A DNA stretch of 64,000 nucleotides from Streptomyces sp. YPW6 (GCF_018866325.1 NZ_CP076457.1:4747001-4811000); one strand, 5' to 3'. Positions 30,762 to 40,182 are shown, numbered from the stretch's first letter. The notes: generated from the sequence alone by a model not told the origin. Translations and numbers: made by a program.

Positions 30762-33293
30762 CTACTCCGTCTTGATCGCCGTCAGCATGTTGAGCTTCGC
30801 GGCGCTGCGGGCGGGCCACAGCGAGGCGAGGACGCCCACCAGGCCGGCCAGGAGCAGGAAGATGCCGAGCCGGTCCCACGGGACGACCAGGGCGTAGCCG
30901 GGGATGTCGGCGGACAGGGTCCGGCCGATCGCCCAGCCGAGGAAGACGCCCAGGCCGACCCCGATCACCGCGCCGAAGACCGAGATGACGACGGCCTCCA
31001 GCCGGATCATCCGCTTGACGCGCCCCCGGTCGAGACCGATCGCGCGGAGCATCCCGATCTCCTGCTGCCGCTCGAAGACCGACATCGCGAGGGTGTTGAC
31101 GACCCCGAGGACCGCGATCAGCAGGGCCATGGCGAGCAGCCCGTACATGATGTTCAGCGCCGTGTTGATGAAGCCGCCGAACATGTCGCGGATGTCCTGC
31201 CGGTCCATGACGCTCATCGCCGGGTTGTCGCCGAGCGCGTCCACGATGGCCTGCTCGTTGGCCTGGCTCGCGCCGCCGTCCGACGTGATCCAGATGTCGC
31301 GGATCTCCGGGCGGGCGGAGGAACTGTGCCGGTCGGCCAGCTCCTTCGGGATCACGAAGGGCTGGAGGAACGCGTTCTCCTTGTAGGTCGCCCCGACCGT
31401 CAGCTCGCCCTTCTTGTCGTCGCCGAACTCGACGGGAAGCGTGTCGCCGGTCTTCCAGCCGTACTTCTTCGCGGTCTCGGAGGCGACCGCGACCCGGCCG
31501 TCCTTCAGCGAGGCCAGCGAACCGGACTCGGCCGTCAGCGAGAAGACCTTCTCCACATCGCCCGGGGTGACGCCGGAGGCCGAGAAGCCCTCCCCGTCGA
31601 CCTCGAACCACGCCGACTGCTGCGGGGAGAGCGCGGTGACGCCGTCGGCCTTCGACAGGGCCGTGAGCGCGGACTCGTCGAGCGAGCTGCCGCTGGCCAT
31701 CGAGACCATGTAGTCGGCCTTGATGTGATCCGTGGTCACCTTGTCGATGGCCTGGCCGAGCGTGACGCCGAGCACCGAGATCCCGGTGACCAGGGTCAGT
31801 CCGATCGCCAGCGCGGAGGCGGTGGCTCCGGTGCGCCGGGGGTTGCGGACCGCGTTCTGCGAGGCCAGCTTCCCGGAGACGCCGAACACCTTCGTCAGCA
31901 GCGGCCGGAACAGCGCGACCACCGGGCGGGAGAGCAGCGGGATCAGGATGATGACCCCGATCAGCGCGAAGAACGCGCCCGCCGCGACCAGCTGCCGGCC
32001 GGAGGTGCCGCCGGTCGCCGCACCGCCGACGATGCCGGCCGAGCCGAGCAGGGTGATCGCGCCGCCGATCGAGTTCCGTACGACGAGGGACTTGACCGAT
32101 GCGGTGGCGTGGACGCTGCTCATCGCGGCGACCGGGGCGATCTTCGCGGCCCGGCGGGCGGGCAGCCACGCGGCCAGCACGGTGATCAGGATGCCGACCG
32201 CGAAGGCGGAGACGACGGCGGTCGGCGAGACGACCAGCGGACCGGCGGGGATCTTGCCGCCCAGCAGGCTCATCCCGGACCGCAGACCGGTGGCGAGGCC
32301 GAGACCGAGGAGGAAGCCGATGACGGAGGCGAGGGTGCCGACGACGGCGGCCTCCAGCAGCACCGAGCGCTTCACCTGGCGGCGGGTGGCGCCGATGGCC
32401 CGCATCAGGGCGAGCTCACGCGTCCGCTGGGCGATGAGCATCGTGAAGGTGTTCGCGATGAGGAACACGCCGACGAACAGCGCGATCCCGGCGAAGGCCA
32501 GCAGCATGGTGTTGAGGCCGCTCAGACCGGACTCGATGTCCTTGGCCTGCTGGTCGGCCAGCGCCTTGCCGGTCTGCGCGGTGGCGTCCTCCGGCAGCAG
32601 CGGCTCGATCTCGTCCAGCAGCTTCCGGTCGGAGACCTGGCCCGCGGCGCTGACCGTGGCGCTCTGGAAGACACCGGGCTTCAGGTAGAGCTGCTGGGCG
32701 GTCGGGGTGTCGAACAGCACGAGGCTGCCGCCCGCGTTGACCGCGCCGTCCTCGGTGGTGAAGATCCCCGCGAGGGTGTACTCCTTCACCGGGCCGTTGG
32801 TCGCCACCCGCACCGGGTCGCCGACCTGGTACTCGCCCTTGCTCGCGGTGTCCTTGTCGAGCGCGACCGCGTCGCCGTCCACCGGGCCCGTGCCCTCGGT
32901 GAAGTCGTACGTGGCGTCCTTGCCGTCCTTGCCGGGGGCGAAGTTCGCGCCGGTGTTGGACCAGCCGTTGCCGATCAGCTTGCCGTCGGGGTCGGCGACC
33001 CCGGCGAAGCCGCTGACGCGGCCGGTGGCGGAGGCCACGCCGTCCAGGCCCCGGATCTTCTCCAGGGTGGCCTCGTCGATGCCGGGGGTCTTCTCGTCGT
33101 CGCCGGCGAACGTCTCGATGGAGACGGCGACGTTGTCGTAGCTCTTGGCGGACTGGTTGCGGAAGGCGTTGCCGAGGGTGTCGGTGAAGACCAGCGTGCC
33201 GGAGACGAACGCTACGCCGAGCATGACGGCGAGCACGGTCATCAGCAGCCTGGCCTTGTGCGCGAGCACATTGCGCAGGGCGGTACGGAACAT
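30762..33293 (-). CDS. ABC transporter permease, FtsX/MacB family
   Basis: This 843-residue protein is a duplicated FtsX/MacB-type permease. One membrane helix near the N-terminus (ARLLMTVLAVMLGVAFVSGTLVF) precedes an extracytoplasmic domain of about 220 residues. Groups of helices follow around residues 260-500, then a second extracytoplasmic domain, and three helices at the C-terminus with the family signature RQQEIGMLRAIGLDRGRVKRMIRLEAVVIS. Such systems move lipoproteins, peptides or drugs, or transmit force to envelope enzymes, rather than importing nutrients. The ATPase gene lies 115 bp upstream on the same strand. Confidence 0.93.
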   Translation of the reverse strand: MFRTALRNVLAHKARLLMTVLAVMLGVAFVSGTLVFTDTLGNAFRNQSAKSYDNVAVSIETFAGDDEKTPGIDEATLEKIRGLDGVASATGRVSGFAGVADPDGKLIGNGWSNTGANFAPGKDGKDATYDFTEGTGPVDGDAVALDKDTASKGEYQVGDPVRVATNGPVKEYTLAGIFTTEDGAVNAGGSLVLFDTPTAQQLYLKPGVFQSATVSAAGQVSDRKLLDEIEPLLPEDATAQTGKALADQQAKDIESGLSGLNTMLLAFAGIALFVGVFLIANTFTMLIAQRTRELALMRAIGATRRQVKRSVLLEAAVVGTLASVIGFLLGLGLATGLRSGMSLLGGKIPAGPLVVSPTAVVSAFAVGILITVLAAWLPARRAAKIAPVAAMSSVHATASVKSLVVRNSIGGAITLLGSAGIVGGAATGGTSGRQLVAAGAFFALIGVIILIPLLSRPVVALFRPLLTKVFGVSGKLASQNAVRNPRRTGATASALAIGLTLVTGISVLGVTLGQAIDKVTTDHIKADYMVSMASGSSLDESALTALSKADGVTALSPQQSAWFEVDGEGFSASGVTPGDVEKVFSLTAESGSLASLKDGRVAVASETAKKYGWKTGDTLPVEFGDDKKGELTVGATYKENAFLQPFVIPKELADRHSSSARPEIRDIWITSDGGASQANEQAIVDALGDNPAMSVMDRQDIRDMFGGFINTALNIMYGLLAMALLIAVLGVVNTLAMSVFERQQEIGMLRAIGLDRGRVKRMIRLEAVVISVFGAVIGVGLGVFLGWAIGRTLSADIPGYALVVPWDRLGIFLLLAGLVGVLASLWPARSAAKLNMLTAIKTE

Positions 33294-33408
33294 GTCTGTG
33301 TCCTGGGATGGGTCCGGAAGGGGAGGGCGGGGGCGCGGGTACGGGGCCGGGGCGGCGGCCGTACGCGTCAGCCGGGCGTCGGCCGGTCGGCGTGACCGGC
33401 CGCGGGCG

Positions 33409-34179
33409 TCAGCTGGTGCGCCCCTTCGCGTCGAACGCCTTCATCCGGTCGAGGACGCCGTCGGCGGTCGGGCGCATCATCTGGTCGACGACCGCGCCGT
33501 CCGCGAGGAAGATGACCCGGTCCGCGTAGGAGGCGGCCACCGGGTCGTGCGTCACCATCACCACGGTCTGGCCCAGCTCGCGCACCGAGTTGCGCAGGAA
33601 GCCCAGCACCTCGGCGCCGGAGCGGGAGTCCAGGTTCCCGGTGGGCTCGTCACCGAAGATGATCTCGGGCTTGGCGGCCAGGGCACGGGCCACGGCGACG
33701 CGCTGCTGCTGACCGCCGGAGAGCTCGGTCGGGCGGTGCTTCAGCCGCTCCGAGAGACCGACCATGTCGATCACCTTCTGGAGCCACTCGGCGTCCGGCT
33801 TACGGCCCGCGATGTCCATCGGCAGGGTGATGTTCTCCAGCGCGGTGAGCGTCGGGAGCAGGTTGAACGCCTGGAAGATGAAGCCGATCTTGTCCCGGCG
33901 CAACTGGGTGAGCTGCTTGTCCTTCAGGGTGGACAGCTCGGTCTCGCCGATCCGCACCGATCCGCTGGTGAAGCTGTCGAGCCCGGCGACGCAGTGCATC
34001 AGCGTCGACTTGCCGGAGCCCGACGGGCCCATGATCGCGGTGAACTCACCCTGCGGGAAGTCCACGGTCACCCGGTCCAGGGCGACGACCTGTGTCTCGC
34101 CCTCGCCGTAGACCTTCGACAGCTCCGTGGCGCGGGCAGCCACCGCGGTGGCGCGGTGAACGGTGGGGGTGGTGGTCAC
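33409..34179 (-). CDS. ABC transporter ATP-binding protein, MacB/LolD type
   Basis: This 256-residue ATPase has Walker A MGPSGSGKSTLMH near residue 50, the Q-loop in IGFIFQAFNLLPTL, signature LSGGQQQRVAVARAL near 155 and Walker B IIFGDEPTGNLDS. The sequence is of the LolD/MacB/FtsE kind, which pairs with FtsX-type permeases such as the following gene product. The GTG at 34179 follows CAGGAGCG. The pair forms one exporter unit; no periplasmic adaptor gene is seen. The substrate is unknown. Confidence 0.95.
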   Translation of the reverse strand: MTTTPTVHRATAVAARATELSKVYGEGETQVVALDRVTVDFPQGEFTAIMGPSGSGKSTLMHCVAGLDSFTSGSVRIGETELSTLKDKQLTQLRRDKIGFIFQAFNLLPTLTALENITLPMDIAGRKPDAEWLQKVIDMVGLSERLKHRPTELSGGQQQRVAVARALAAKPEIIFGDEPTGNLDSRSGAEVLGFLRNSVRELGQTVVMVTHDPVAASYADRVIFLADGAVVDQMMRPTADGVLDRMKAFDAKGRTS

Positions 34180-34757
34180 TGGGACGCTCCTGATTCGGTG
34201 ATGCGGATGGCCTGGGCCGTGGTGAGGCGGTGCGCCGGCGCCATGCCTCGGGGACTTACTCCATCCTTACGGCTTCCCCGCTTCCGGTCGTCACCCCCGA
34301 AGCCCGTTCCCGGGGCCCCCTTGAGTCGCACCACGGGCGTGTATCCGTCCTCCTCGGGTATGACACCGACCCTGAGCGGAGTCCCGCCGGGGCGGTGCGG
34401 TGACCCAGCGTGAGGAGACGACGGCGGGGGCGGAGGGCGGTCGCGGCGACTGTCGGGCCGTCCCGGAGGGGCACCGCCCGCAGGTCCGGAGCGGGGCGGC
34501 GGCCGAGGGTGGCGGACGCCCTGGCGAAGCATGGCGCGGACCTGGCGGATTGGGCCGTACGAGTGCGGCGACTTTCCGTCATTCCGATGCGGCGCGCACA
34601 CCGCCCGGGAACCGCCGCGGGCATGTGGTCAGACCGGCCCGATGTGCTGACGGGCCCTCAAGCGGTCAATAAAATAAGACAACATCGCGCCACTGTTCCG
34701 CTGATCGAGGGACGGTCCCGGATAGGGTCGGTAGCCAGACGCGGAGCCGCGCGGCAC
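34180..34757 (+). other. Intergenic region between the ABC exporter and bldA
   Basis: This 578-bp stretch shows no convincing gene. It holds the GGAGCG ribosome binding site of the ATPase gene, an AT-rich patch (AATAAAATAAGAC, 34668-34680) that is unusual here, and the probable bldA -10 element at 34723. Confidence 0.5.
34723..34728 (+). promoter_or_regulatory. Probable bldA -10 element
   Basis: TAGGGT lies 29 bases before the first base of the mature tRNA. The -35 region 17-18 bp upstream (CGCTGAT) is a weak match. The spacing would give a short 5' leader on the tRNA precursor. Confidence 0.4.
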
Positions 34758-34843
34758 GCCCGGATGGTGGAACGTAGACACGGCGAGCTTAAACCTCGCT
34801 GCCCCTCGGGGGCGTGCCGGTTCGAGTCCGGCTCCGGGCACCA
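34758..34843 (+). tRNA. bldA: tRNA-Leu(UAA), bldA
   Basis: A type II tRNA with acceptor stem GCCCGGA (34758-34764) pairing with TCCGGGC (34833-34839), discriminator A and an encoded CCA. The anticodon stem GCGAG/CTCGC encloses loop CTTAAAC, giving anticodon TAA at 34790-34792, which reads UUA. A long variable arm (TGCCCCTCGGGGGCG) and T-loop GGTTCGAGTCC complete it. This is bldA, the only tRNA for the rare UUA codon in Streptomyces and a switch for aerial growth and antibiotic production. Two genes in this window carry TTA (3681-4073 and 44835-45308). Confidence 0.96.
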
Positions 34844-34962
34844 CGCACCGCACGCTGCGTGACCCTCACGGCCCGTACCGTGACCTCCCCGCCACCCCCG
34901 AAACCCGGCCGGTCCCCGGCGGGCGCTCCATCATGGATGCAGGAAAGATCCTCCCCGAGCAC

Positions 34963-34968
34963 TAGAGT
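34963..34968 (+). promoter_or_regulatory. Possible -10 of the Bax-inhibitor-like gene
   Basis: TAGAGT lies 69 bases upstream of the ATG at 35032. No convincing -35 is visible. The leader contains a 6-bp hairpin GGCCAC/GTGGCC (35002-35018) just before the GGAGGAG ribosome binding site. Confidence 0.35.
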
Positions 34969-35031
34969 GATTCTTTTGCCTACCCATTACTCTTAGGGCA
35001 AGGCCACGCAGTGTGGCCATGGAGGAGTGAG

Positions 35032-35913
35032 ATGAGGAGCAGCAACCCGGTCTTCTCGCGACGGGGCTTCAGCCGCGACAACGGCCACGCGGGTTTCAAC
35101 GCGGCGCCGCAGGCCGGGGCCCCCGCGACGGGCAACCCGTACGCGCAGGGCACCGCCGCCAACCCGTACGCCACCAACCCCTACGCGCAGACGGACCTGC
35201 ACGGTGCCCCGCAGGCGCCCGCCCGTACGGACGCGATGACCATCGACGGCGTGGTGACGCGCACGGCGATGACACTCGGCACCGTCATCGTGGCCGCCGC
35301 GGCCGCGTGGTGGATCATGCCGGTCGACCAGGCGAACCTGAGCACCGCCTACGGCGTGGCCATCGGCGCCGCGCTCATCGGTTTCGTCCTGTCGCTGGTC
35401 AACTCGTTCAAGCGCCGGCCCTCGCCCGCGCTGATCCTGACCTACGCGGCGTTCGAGGGTGTCTTCCTCGGCATCGTCAGCAACATCGTCAGCATGTACG
35501 TGGCCCCCGGCGCCGCGATGCAGGCGGTGCTCGGCACCATGGCGGTCTTCGCCGGTGTGCTGATCGCGTACCGCACCGGGCTGATCCGGGTCACGCGCCG
35601 CTTCTACGGCTTCGTGATGGCGGCCGCCATCGGCTTCATGCTGCTGATGATGGTCAACCTCCTGTTCGCCGTGTTCGGCGGCGGTGACGGCCTCGGCTTC
35701 CGCAGCGGCGCCCTCGGTGTCGTCTTCGGCATCGTGGCCATCGTCATCGGCGCCGCCATCCTCGCCCTGAACTTCAAGCAGGTCGAGGACGGCATCGCGT
35801 ACGGCGCCCCCCGTGAGGAGGAGTGGCTGGCCGCGTTCGGCCTCACCGTGACCCTGGTGTGGATCTACATCGAGATGCTGCGCCTGGTCGCGATCCTCAG
35901 CGGCGACGACTGA
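35032..35913 (+). CDS. Bax inhibitor-1/YccA family membrane protein
   Basis: This 293-residue protein has an N-terminal soluble region with NPYAQGTAANPYATNPYAQ repeats (about residues 38-65). Seven predicted helices follow, from TAMTLGTVIVAAAAAWWIM to WLAAFGLTVTLVWIYIEMLRLVAIL. Segments YAAFEGVFLGIVSNIV and FYGFVMAAAIGFMLLMMVNLLF are typical of the Bax inhibitor-1-like group, which in other bacteria are pH-gated calcium leak channels; the role in Streptomyces is untested here. The ATG at 35032 follows GGAGGAG. It is a single-gene unit. Confidence 0.92.
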   Translation: MRSSNPVFSRRGFSRDNGHAGFNAAPQAGAPATGNPYAQGTAANPYATNPYAQTDLHGAPQAPARTDAMTIDGVVTRTAMTLGTVIVAAAAAWWIMPVDQANLSTAYGVAIGAALIGFVLSLVNSFKRRPSPALILTYAAFEGVFLGIVSNIVSMYVAPGAAMQAVLGTMAVFAGVLIAYRTGLIRVTRRFYGFVMAAAIGFMLLMMVNLLFAVFGGGDGLGFRSGALGVVFGIVAIVIGAAILALNFKQVEDGIAYGAPREEEWLAAFGLTVTLVWIYIEMLRLVAILSGDD

Positions 35914-36053
35914 CCGCTCCCGCAGTACCCGTAGCACCGGCAGTACCGGAACGGCCCGCAGGCATCGCGCCCGCGGGCCGTTCCGCGTGTGGGGGGCGGG
36001 TGCGGGGCACGGTGTGCGGATCGGGCCGTTGGCGGGGGCGCGGGAGAGGCGCG

Positions 36054-36059
36054 TAGGGT
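36054..36059 (+). promoter_or_regulatory. -10 element of a leaderless gene
   Basis: TAGGGT ends 7 bases before the GTG at 36067 and no ribosome binding site is present, so the message is probably leaderless. Confidence 0.45.
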
Positions 36060-36066
36060 CGGCCGG

Positions 36067-36384
36067 GTGCTCGATACGACGCCCCTGATCCTGGCCGTGG
36101 ACCGTTTCGCCGACCGGCTGCGTTCGGCCCCGCAGAGCCGCCTCCAGCGCGGTGCGGCCGCCGAGGCGCTGGCCGCCGCCCGGGAGCTCGCCGGACGCGC
36201 CCAGCGGCTGGAGAACCCGGCCGCCGAGCCGCGGGAGCTGCCGGACGCCGGGATGTTCGCGGTGGGCGACCAGCTCGCCGTCGCCGGGCGGGACCTGGCC
36301 GTGGCACTGGAAACGGCCCCGTCCCAGGAGCTGGACGAGGCCGTGCGGTACGTCGACGAAGCGGCGGTGCGGGCTTTCGCGTGA
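36067..36384 (+). CDS. Small helical protein of unknown function
   Basis: This 105-residue protein (VLDTTPLILAVDRFADRLRS then long alanine-rich helices) has no motif I recognise. It is acidic, helical and without signal peptide or membrane segment. The GTG at 36067 is favoured by the TAGGGT element 7 bases upstream. It converges with the membrane-anchored protein gene after a 39-bp gap. Codon use follows the surrounding genes, so it is likely real. Confidence 0.72.
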   Translation: MLDTTPLILAVDRFADRLRSAPQSRLQRGAAAEALAAARELAGRAQRLENPAAEPRELPDAGMFAVGDQLAVAGRDLAVALETAPSQELDEAVRYVDEAAVRAFA

Positions 36385-36423
36385 GCGGCGCGGGAACGCC
36401 TGCGAGCGGCCCGCGCCCGGCGG

Positions 36424-37341
36424 TCAGAACGAGGCGATGACGCGGTCGGCGAGGATGTACACGTTGTCCTCGCCGCAGGAGAAGGTCAGCGCATAGGCGC
36501 CCGAGACGCCCGAGCCGCCCAGCAGCACCGGCTGCCGGCCCGCCTGCAGCGCGTCCGCGAGCCGCTCGGCGGTCTCGCGGTGGCCCGGGGTCATGCAGAG
36601 CGTGGTGCCGTCGGCGAAGACGTACACATCGAGCGTGCCCAGCGGGCCGGGCCGCACATCGGTCAGCTCGGTCGCGGTGTCGGCGAGCTCCTCCAGCCGG
36701 TTCACCGTGCGCTCGTGGTCGGTGACCACCGGCGTCTGGACGGGGACGAAGTCCGGGTGCGAGGGGTGCCGGCGGCGGGCGGCGGCCAGCTCGGGGGAGT
36801 CCTCGGGGAACTCCGAGGCCTCCGGAAGCCCGGTCGCCATGTCCGCGGACAGCTCCGTCGGCAGATCGGTCAGCTCACCGGCGTCGTGCTCCGCGAGGGT
36901 CCGCTCGCTCAGCTCGACGAGCTCCTCCATCGCCTCGGCCGCCTCCAGGTCCAGCGACTCCAGCCCGGCGAAGTCGGTCTGCCGGGGCAGGTAGTACGGG
37001 GCGTCGTCGCCCAGGCCGGGCAGACCGCCCAGCAGGGAGGGGGCGTCGGCGGCGTCGCGGGCTTCCTGGGCCGCCCAGAAGGCGCGGGCCTCGGCCAGCT
37101 CACGCTCCCGCTCCTCGGCGAGCGCCTCGGCCACGGCCGCGCGTATCTCCTCGGCGGGGGTGGCTGTACTGCGGCTCTGCGGCGGCACGGAGGCGCCGGG
37201 AGCGCGGCTCGCGGACAGCTCCGTGCGCAGCGCCACGACCTGCTTGCGCAGCCCGTGAGCGGCGTGCAGTGCGGCGGCGCCGACGGCCGTGGCAGCGGCG
37301 GTGGTCAGCAACAGGGCAAATGACATGGCGCTCACTGACAT
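36424..37341 (-). CDS. Membrane-anchored protein of unknown function
   Basis: This 305-residue protein has one N-terminal hydrophobic segment (FALLLTTAAATAVGAAALHAA, about residues 8-28), then a coiled-coil stretch (AEEIRAAVAEALAEERERELAEARAFWAAQEARD). A soluble domain follows that ends in PVLLGGSGVSGAYALTFSCGEDNVYILADRVIASF. The middle is acidic and Leu/Glu-rich. No catalytic motif is recognised. The ATG at 37341 follows GGGAG. It is divergent from nothing nearby and is followed by a convergent small gene. Confidence 0.82.
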   Translation of the reverse strand: MSVSAMSFALLLTTAAATAVGAAALHAAHGLRKQVVALRTELSASRAPGASVPPQSRSTATPAEEIRAAVAEALAEERERELAEARAFWAAQEARDAADAPSLLGGLPGLGDDAPYYLPRQTDFAGLESLDLEAAEAMEELVELSERTLAEHDAGELTDLPTELSADMATGLPEASEFPEDSPELAAARRRHPSHPDFVPVQTPVVTDHERTVNRLEELADTATELTDVRPGPLGTLDVYVFADGTTLCMTPGHRETAERLADALQAGRQPVLLGGSGVSGAYALTFSCGEDNVYILADRVIASF

Positions 37342-37580
37342 ACTCCCGGTCTCTATCGATACCCCCGACTTCCTACATCAGCTTGGCCTGTACCGGTACG
37401 CGCTGTCAGTGCATTACGTCACGAAATGGACAGGTCTTTCGGTCCGATGTTTCGCCTCAAACAGCCCTGACCTGCAGAAACGACGCTCCCCCGGGACGCA
37501 GATCACATCCTGGGGGAGATTCGGTCACGGTCGGGGCTCGACGGGGTTCGACAACCCCGCCGCGCGGGACGCGAGAAGGC

Positions 37581-38801
37581 TCAGCTCAGCCGCTCGATCA
37601 CCATCGCCATGCCCTGGCCGCCGCCCACGCACATCGTCTCCAGGCCGAACTGCTTGTCGTGGAACTGGAGGCTGTTGATCAGCGTGCCGGTGATGCGGGC
37701 GCCGGTCATGCCGAAGGGGTGGCCGACCGCGATCGCGCCGCCGTTGACGTTGACCTTCTCCAGCGGCAGGCCGAGGTCCCGGTAGGAGGGGATGACCTGG
37801 GCGGCGAACGCCTCGTTGATCTCGGCGAGATCGATGTCGCCGACGGTCAGGCCGGCCCGCTTCAGCGCCTGCTTGCTGGCCTCGACCGGGCCGTAGCCCA
37901 TGATCTCGGGGGAGAGGCCGGAGACGCCGGTGGAGACGATCCGGGCCAGCGGGGTCAGGCCCAGCTCGCGCGCCTTGGTGTCCGACATGATCACGAGGGC
38001 CGCCGCGCCGTCGTTCAGCGGGCAGCAGTTGCCCGCGGTGACGAGGCCGTCGGGGCGGAAGACCGGCTTCAGGCCCTGCACGCCCTCCAGGGTGACGCCC
38101 GCGCGCGGGCCGTCGTCCTTGGCGACGACCGTGCCGTCGGGGGTCGTGACCGGAGTGATCTCCCGCTCCCAGAAGCCGTTCTTCAGGGCTTCCTCGGCGA
38201 GGTTCTGCGACCGTACGCCGAACTCGTCCATGTCCTGGCGGGTGACGCCCTTGAGCCGGGCCAGGTTCTCCGCGGTCTGCCCCATGGCGATGTACGCGTC
38301 CGGGACCAGGCCGTCCTCGCGCGGGTCGTGCCAGTCGGTGCCGGTCTGCTCGGCGCGGGCGGCTGTACGGGCCTCGGCCTCGGCGAACAGCGGGTTGTGC
38401 GTGTCCGGCAGGCTGTCGGAGTTGCCCTTGGCGAAGCGGGACACCATCTCGACACCGGCCGAGATGAAGACGTCCCCCTCGCCCGCCTTGATCGCGTGCA
38501 GCGCCATCCGGCTCGTCTGCAGCGACGAGGAGCAGTAACGGGTGATCGTGCAGCCGGGAAGGTGGTCCATCCCCATCTGTACGGCGATGATGCGGCCCAG
38601 GTTGTTGCCCTGCTCGCCACCGGGCAGACCGCAGCCCAGCATCAGGTCGTCGATGTCCTTCGGGTCCAGCTCGGGGACCTTGCCCAGCGCGGTCTGGATG
38701 ATCGTGGCGGTCAGGTCGTCCGCGCGCAGGTCCTTCAGGGACCCCTTGAAGGCGCGGCCGATCGGCGAACGGGCGGCAGAGACGATCACGGCTTCGGGCA
38801 T
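37581..38801 (-). CDS. Acetyl-CoA C-acyltransferase (thiolase)
   Basis: This 406-residue thiolase joins or cleaves acyl-CoA units in fatty-acid degradation or acetoacetyl-CoA synthesis. The nucleophilic Cys is in TITRYCSSSLQTSRMALHAI near residue 90. The active-site His is in NGGAIAVGHPFGMTGAR and the second Cys in LETMCVGGGQGMAMVIE near the C-terminus. Length and motifs fit the FadA/AtoB superfamily; the exact chain-length preference is not visible. The ATG at 38801 is chosen because it gives MPEAVIVSAARSPIGRAFKG. The upstream 90 bp consist of GGCTGT-type short repeats. Confidence 0.95.
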   Translation of the reverse strand: MPEAVIVSAARSPIGRAFKGSLKDLRADDLTATIIQTALGKVPELDPKDIDDLMLGCGLPGGEQGNNLGRIIAVQMGMDHLPGCTITRYCSSSLQTSRMALHAIKAGEGDVFISAGVEMVSRFAKGNSDSLPDTHNPLFAEAEARTAARAEQTGTDWHDPREDGLVPDAYIAMGQTAENLARLKGVTRQDMDEFGVRSQNLAEEALKNGFWEREITPVTTPDGTVVAKDDGPRAGVTLEGVQGLKPVFRPDGLVTAGNCCPLNDGAAALVIMSDTKARELGLTPLARIVSTGVSGLSPEIMGYGPVEASKQALKRAGLTVGDIDLAEINEAFAAQVIPSYRDLGLPLEKVNVNGGAIAVGHPFGMTGARITGTLINSLQFHDKQFGLETMCVGGGQGMAMVIERLS

Positions 38802-38808
38802 CACGCGG

Positions 38809-38885
38809 CTCCAAGGGCTGGAAGGCTGTACGGGCTGTGAGGCTGTACGGCTTGCGGGGCTGTTCGGGCTGTCGAGGCTGAACGG
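38809..38885 (-). repeat. Short GGCTGT repeats upstream of the thiolase
   Basis: GGCTGTACGG, GGCTGTGAGG, GGCTGTTCGG and related decamers occur about seven times between 38815 and 38885. The array lies in the presumed 5' leader of the thiolase gene and has no coding support. Confidence 0.6.
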
Positions 38886-39021
38886 CCGCACGCCGGGGTG
38901 GACAGGCGGAACTCCTCTGGAAGTTACCCGGACGTATCGCCGGGGTCACCCGGCAGGCCGTGTGATGCGGGACTCTTTTCTAAGCGCTTGCTCAGTGGCG
39001 TCCGCCGCCGGGCGCCTCCCG

Positions 39022-40050
39022 CTACGCGTGCCCGTGGGCGGTGTCCGGACGGGCGTGCGGGGTGGGCTCGGTGGAGGCGGGCAGGCGCCGCCGCCTGCGG
39101 TGCTTGAGGAGGGCCCAGGGAGCACGCGCCCCCGTGACCTCCGTACCGGCCTCCCGGGCCGCCTGGGACGCGGCCTTCGCCACCGGGAGGATGTCCTCGC
39201 GCCGGGTGCCGTCCAGCCGGTCGGTCTCCGGCCACAGGCCCAGCACCGCGCACAGCGTGGGCAGCACCGCCATGGCCGCCGTGGCGTAGCCCTCGGCGGA
39301 GGGGTGGTAGTTGTCCGGGCCGAACAGTTCGCGCGGGTTCGCCGCGAACTCGGGGCCCAGCAGGTCGCCCAGCGACACCGTGCGCCCGCCCTGCTCCACC
39401 ACGCCGATCGTCTGCGCCGCCGCCAGCTGCCGGCTCACCCGCCGGGCCAGCCAGCGCAGCGGCTGGTAGACCGGCTCGATCGTGCCCAGGTCCGGGCAGG
39501 TCCCGACGACCACCTCCGCGCCCGCCGTCCGCAGCCTGCGCACCGCCGTCGTCAGACAGCGCACCGACTGGGTCGCGGGCATCCGGTGGGTGACGTCGTT
39601 CGCCCCGATCATGATCACGCAGACGTCCGGGACCCGCGCCGGATCCGCGAGCAGCAGCGAGACCTGCCGCTCCAGATCGTCCGACCGGGCTCCGGGCAGG
39701 GCCACGTTCCGCAGATCCACCGGCCGCTCGGCCACCGCCGCGAGCCCCGAGGCCAGCAGCGCCCCCGGGGTCTGCCCGGCCCGCCGCACTCCCTGGCCCG
39801 CGGCTGTGGAATCCCCGAGCAGCCCGAGCCGCATGGCGTCGTTCGGCCCGGCGAACGCCACTCCGTACCGCCCGTCCGCGCTCGGCGGAACCGGAGCCGT
39901 CCCGCCGCCGACCTGCCTCTTCGCGAGCTGGACCTCCGCCAGGAACACGCCCACGGCTGCCGCACCGATCAACCCGATGCTGCCACCGCCGTAAGCCGCG
40001 CCCGCCGCGATCCGCCGTGCCACCCTTGCTCTCGACACAGTCCGGTCCAC
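39022..40050 (-). CDS. SGNH/GDSL-family hydrolase with N-terminal membrane anchor
   Basis: This 342-residue protein has one hydrophobic segment near the N-terminus (IAAGAAYGGGSIGLIGAAAVGVFLAEV, about residues 14-40) and an SGNH hydrolase domain. The catalytic blocks are LGLLGDSTAAGQG (Ser near 81), IMIGANDVT (Asn) and DNYHPSAEGYA with Asp-x-x-His. It is an esterase or lipase of unknown substrate, probably attached to the membrane with the active site outside. A basic HRRRRRLP patch lies near the C-terminus. The GTG at 40050 follows GAGGAGG. It is divergent from cystathionine beta-synthase. Confidence 0.92.
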   Translation of the reverse strand: MDRTVSRARVARRIAAGAAYGGGSIGLIGAAAVGVFLAEVQLAKRQVGGGTAPVPPSADGRYGVAFAGPNDAMRLGLLGDSTAAGQGVRRAGQTPGALLASGLAAVAERPVDLRNVALPGARSDDLERQVSLLLADPARVPDVCVIMIGANDVTHRMPATQSVRCLTTAVRRLRTAGAEVVVGTCPDLGTIEPVYQPLRWLARRVSRQLAAAQTIGVVEQGGRTVSLGDLLGPEFAANPRELFGPDNYHPSAEGYATAAMAVLPTLCAVLGLWPETDRLDGTRREDILPVAKAASQAAREAGTEVTGARAPWALLKHRRRRRLPASTEPTPHARPDTAHGHA

Positions 40051-40182
40051 CTCCTCCTCGCCGTACAGCCGTACACGTACCTACTTGCCCCGCCCGGGGC
40101 TCCGCGTACTCCTTCCCGTACGCACAGTGCGTCCCGTACGCATACTCTGGGCCGGACCATCTCGGAGATCCCGGAGTACACG

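Noticed and set aside
34410..34862. Possible gene overlapping bldA on the plus strand
   Set aside because: The frame runs through the tRNA and has Arg-rich composition with no motif or ribosome binding site.
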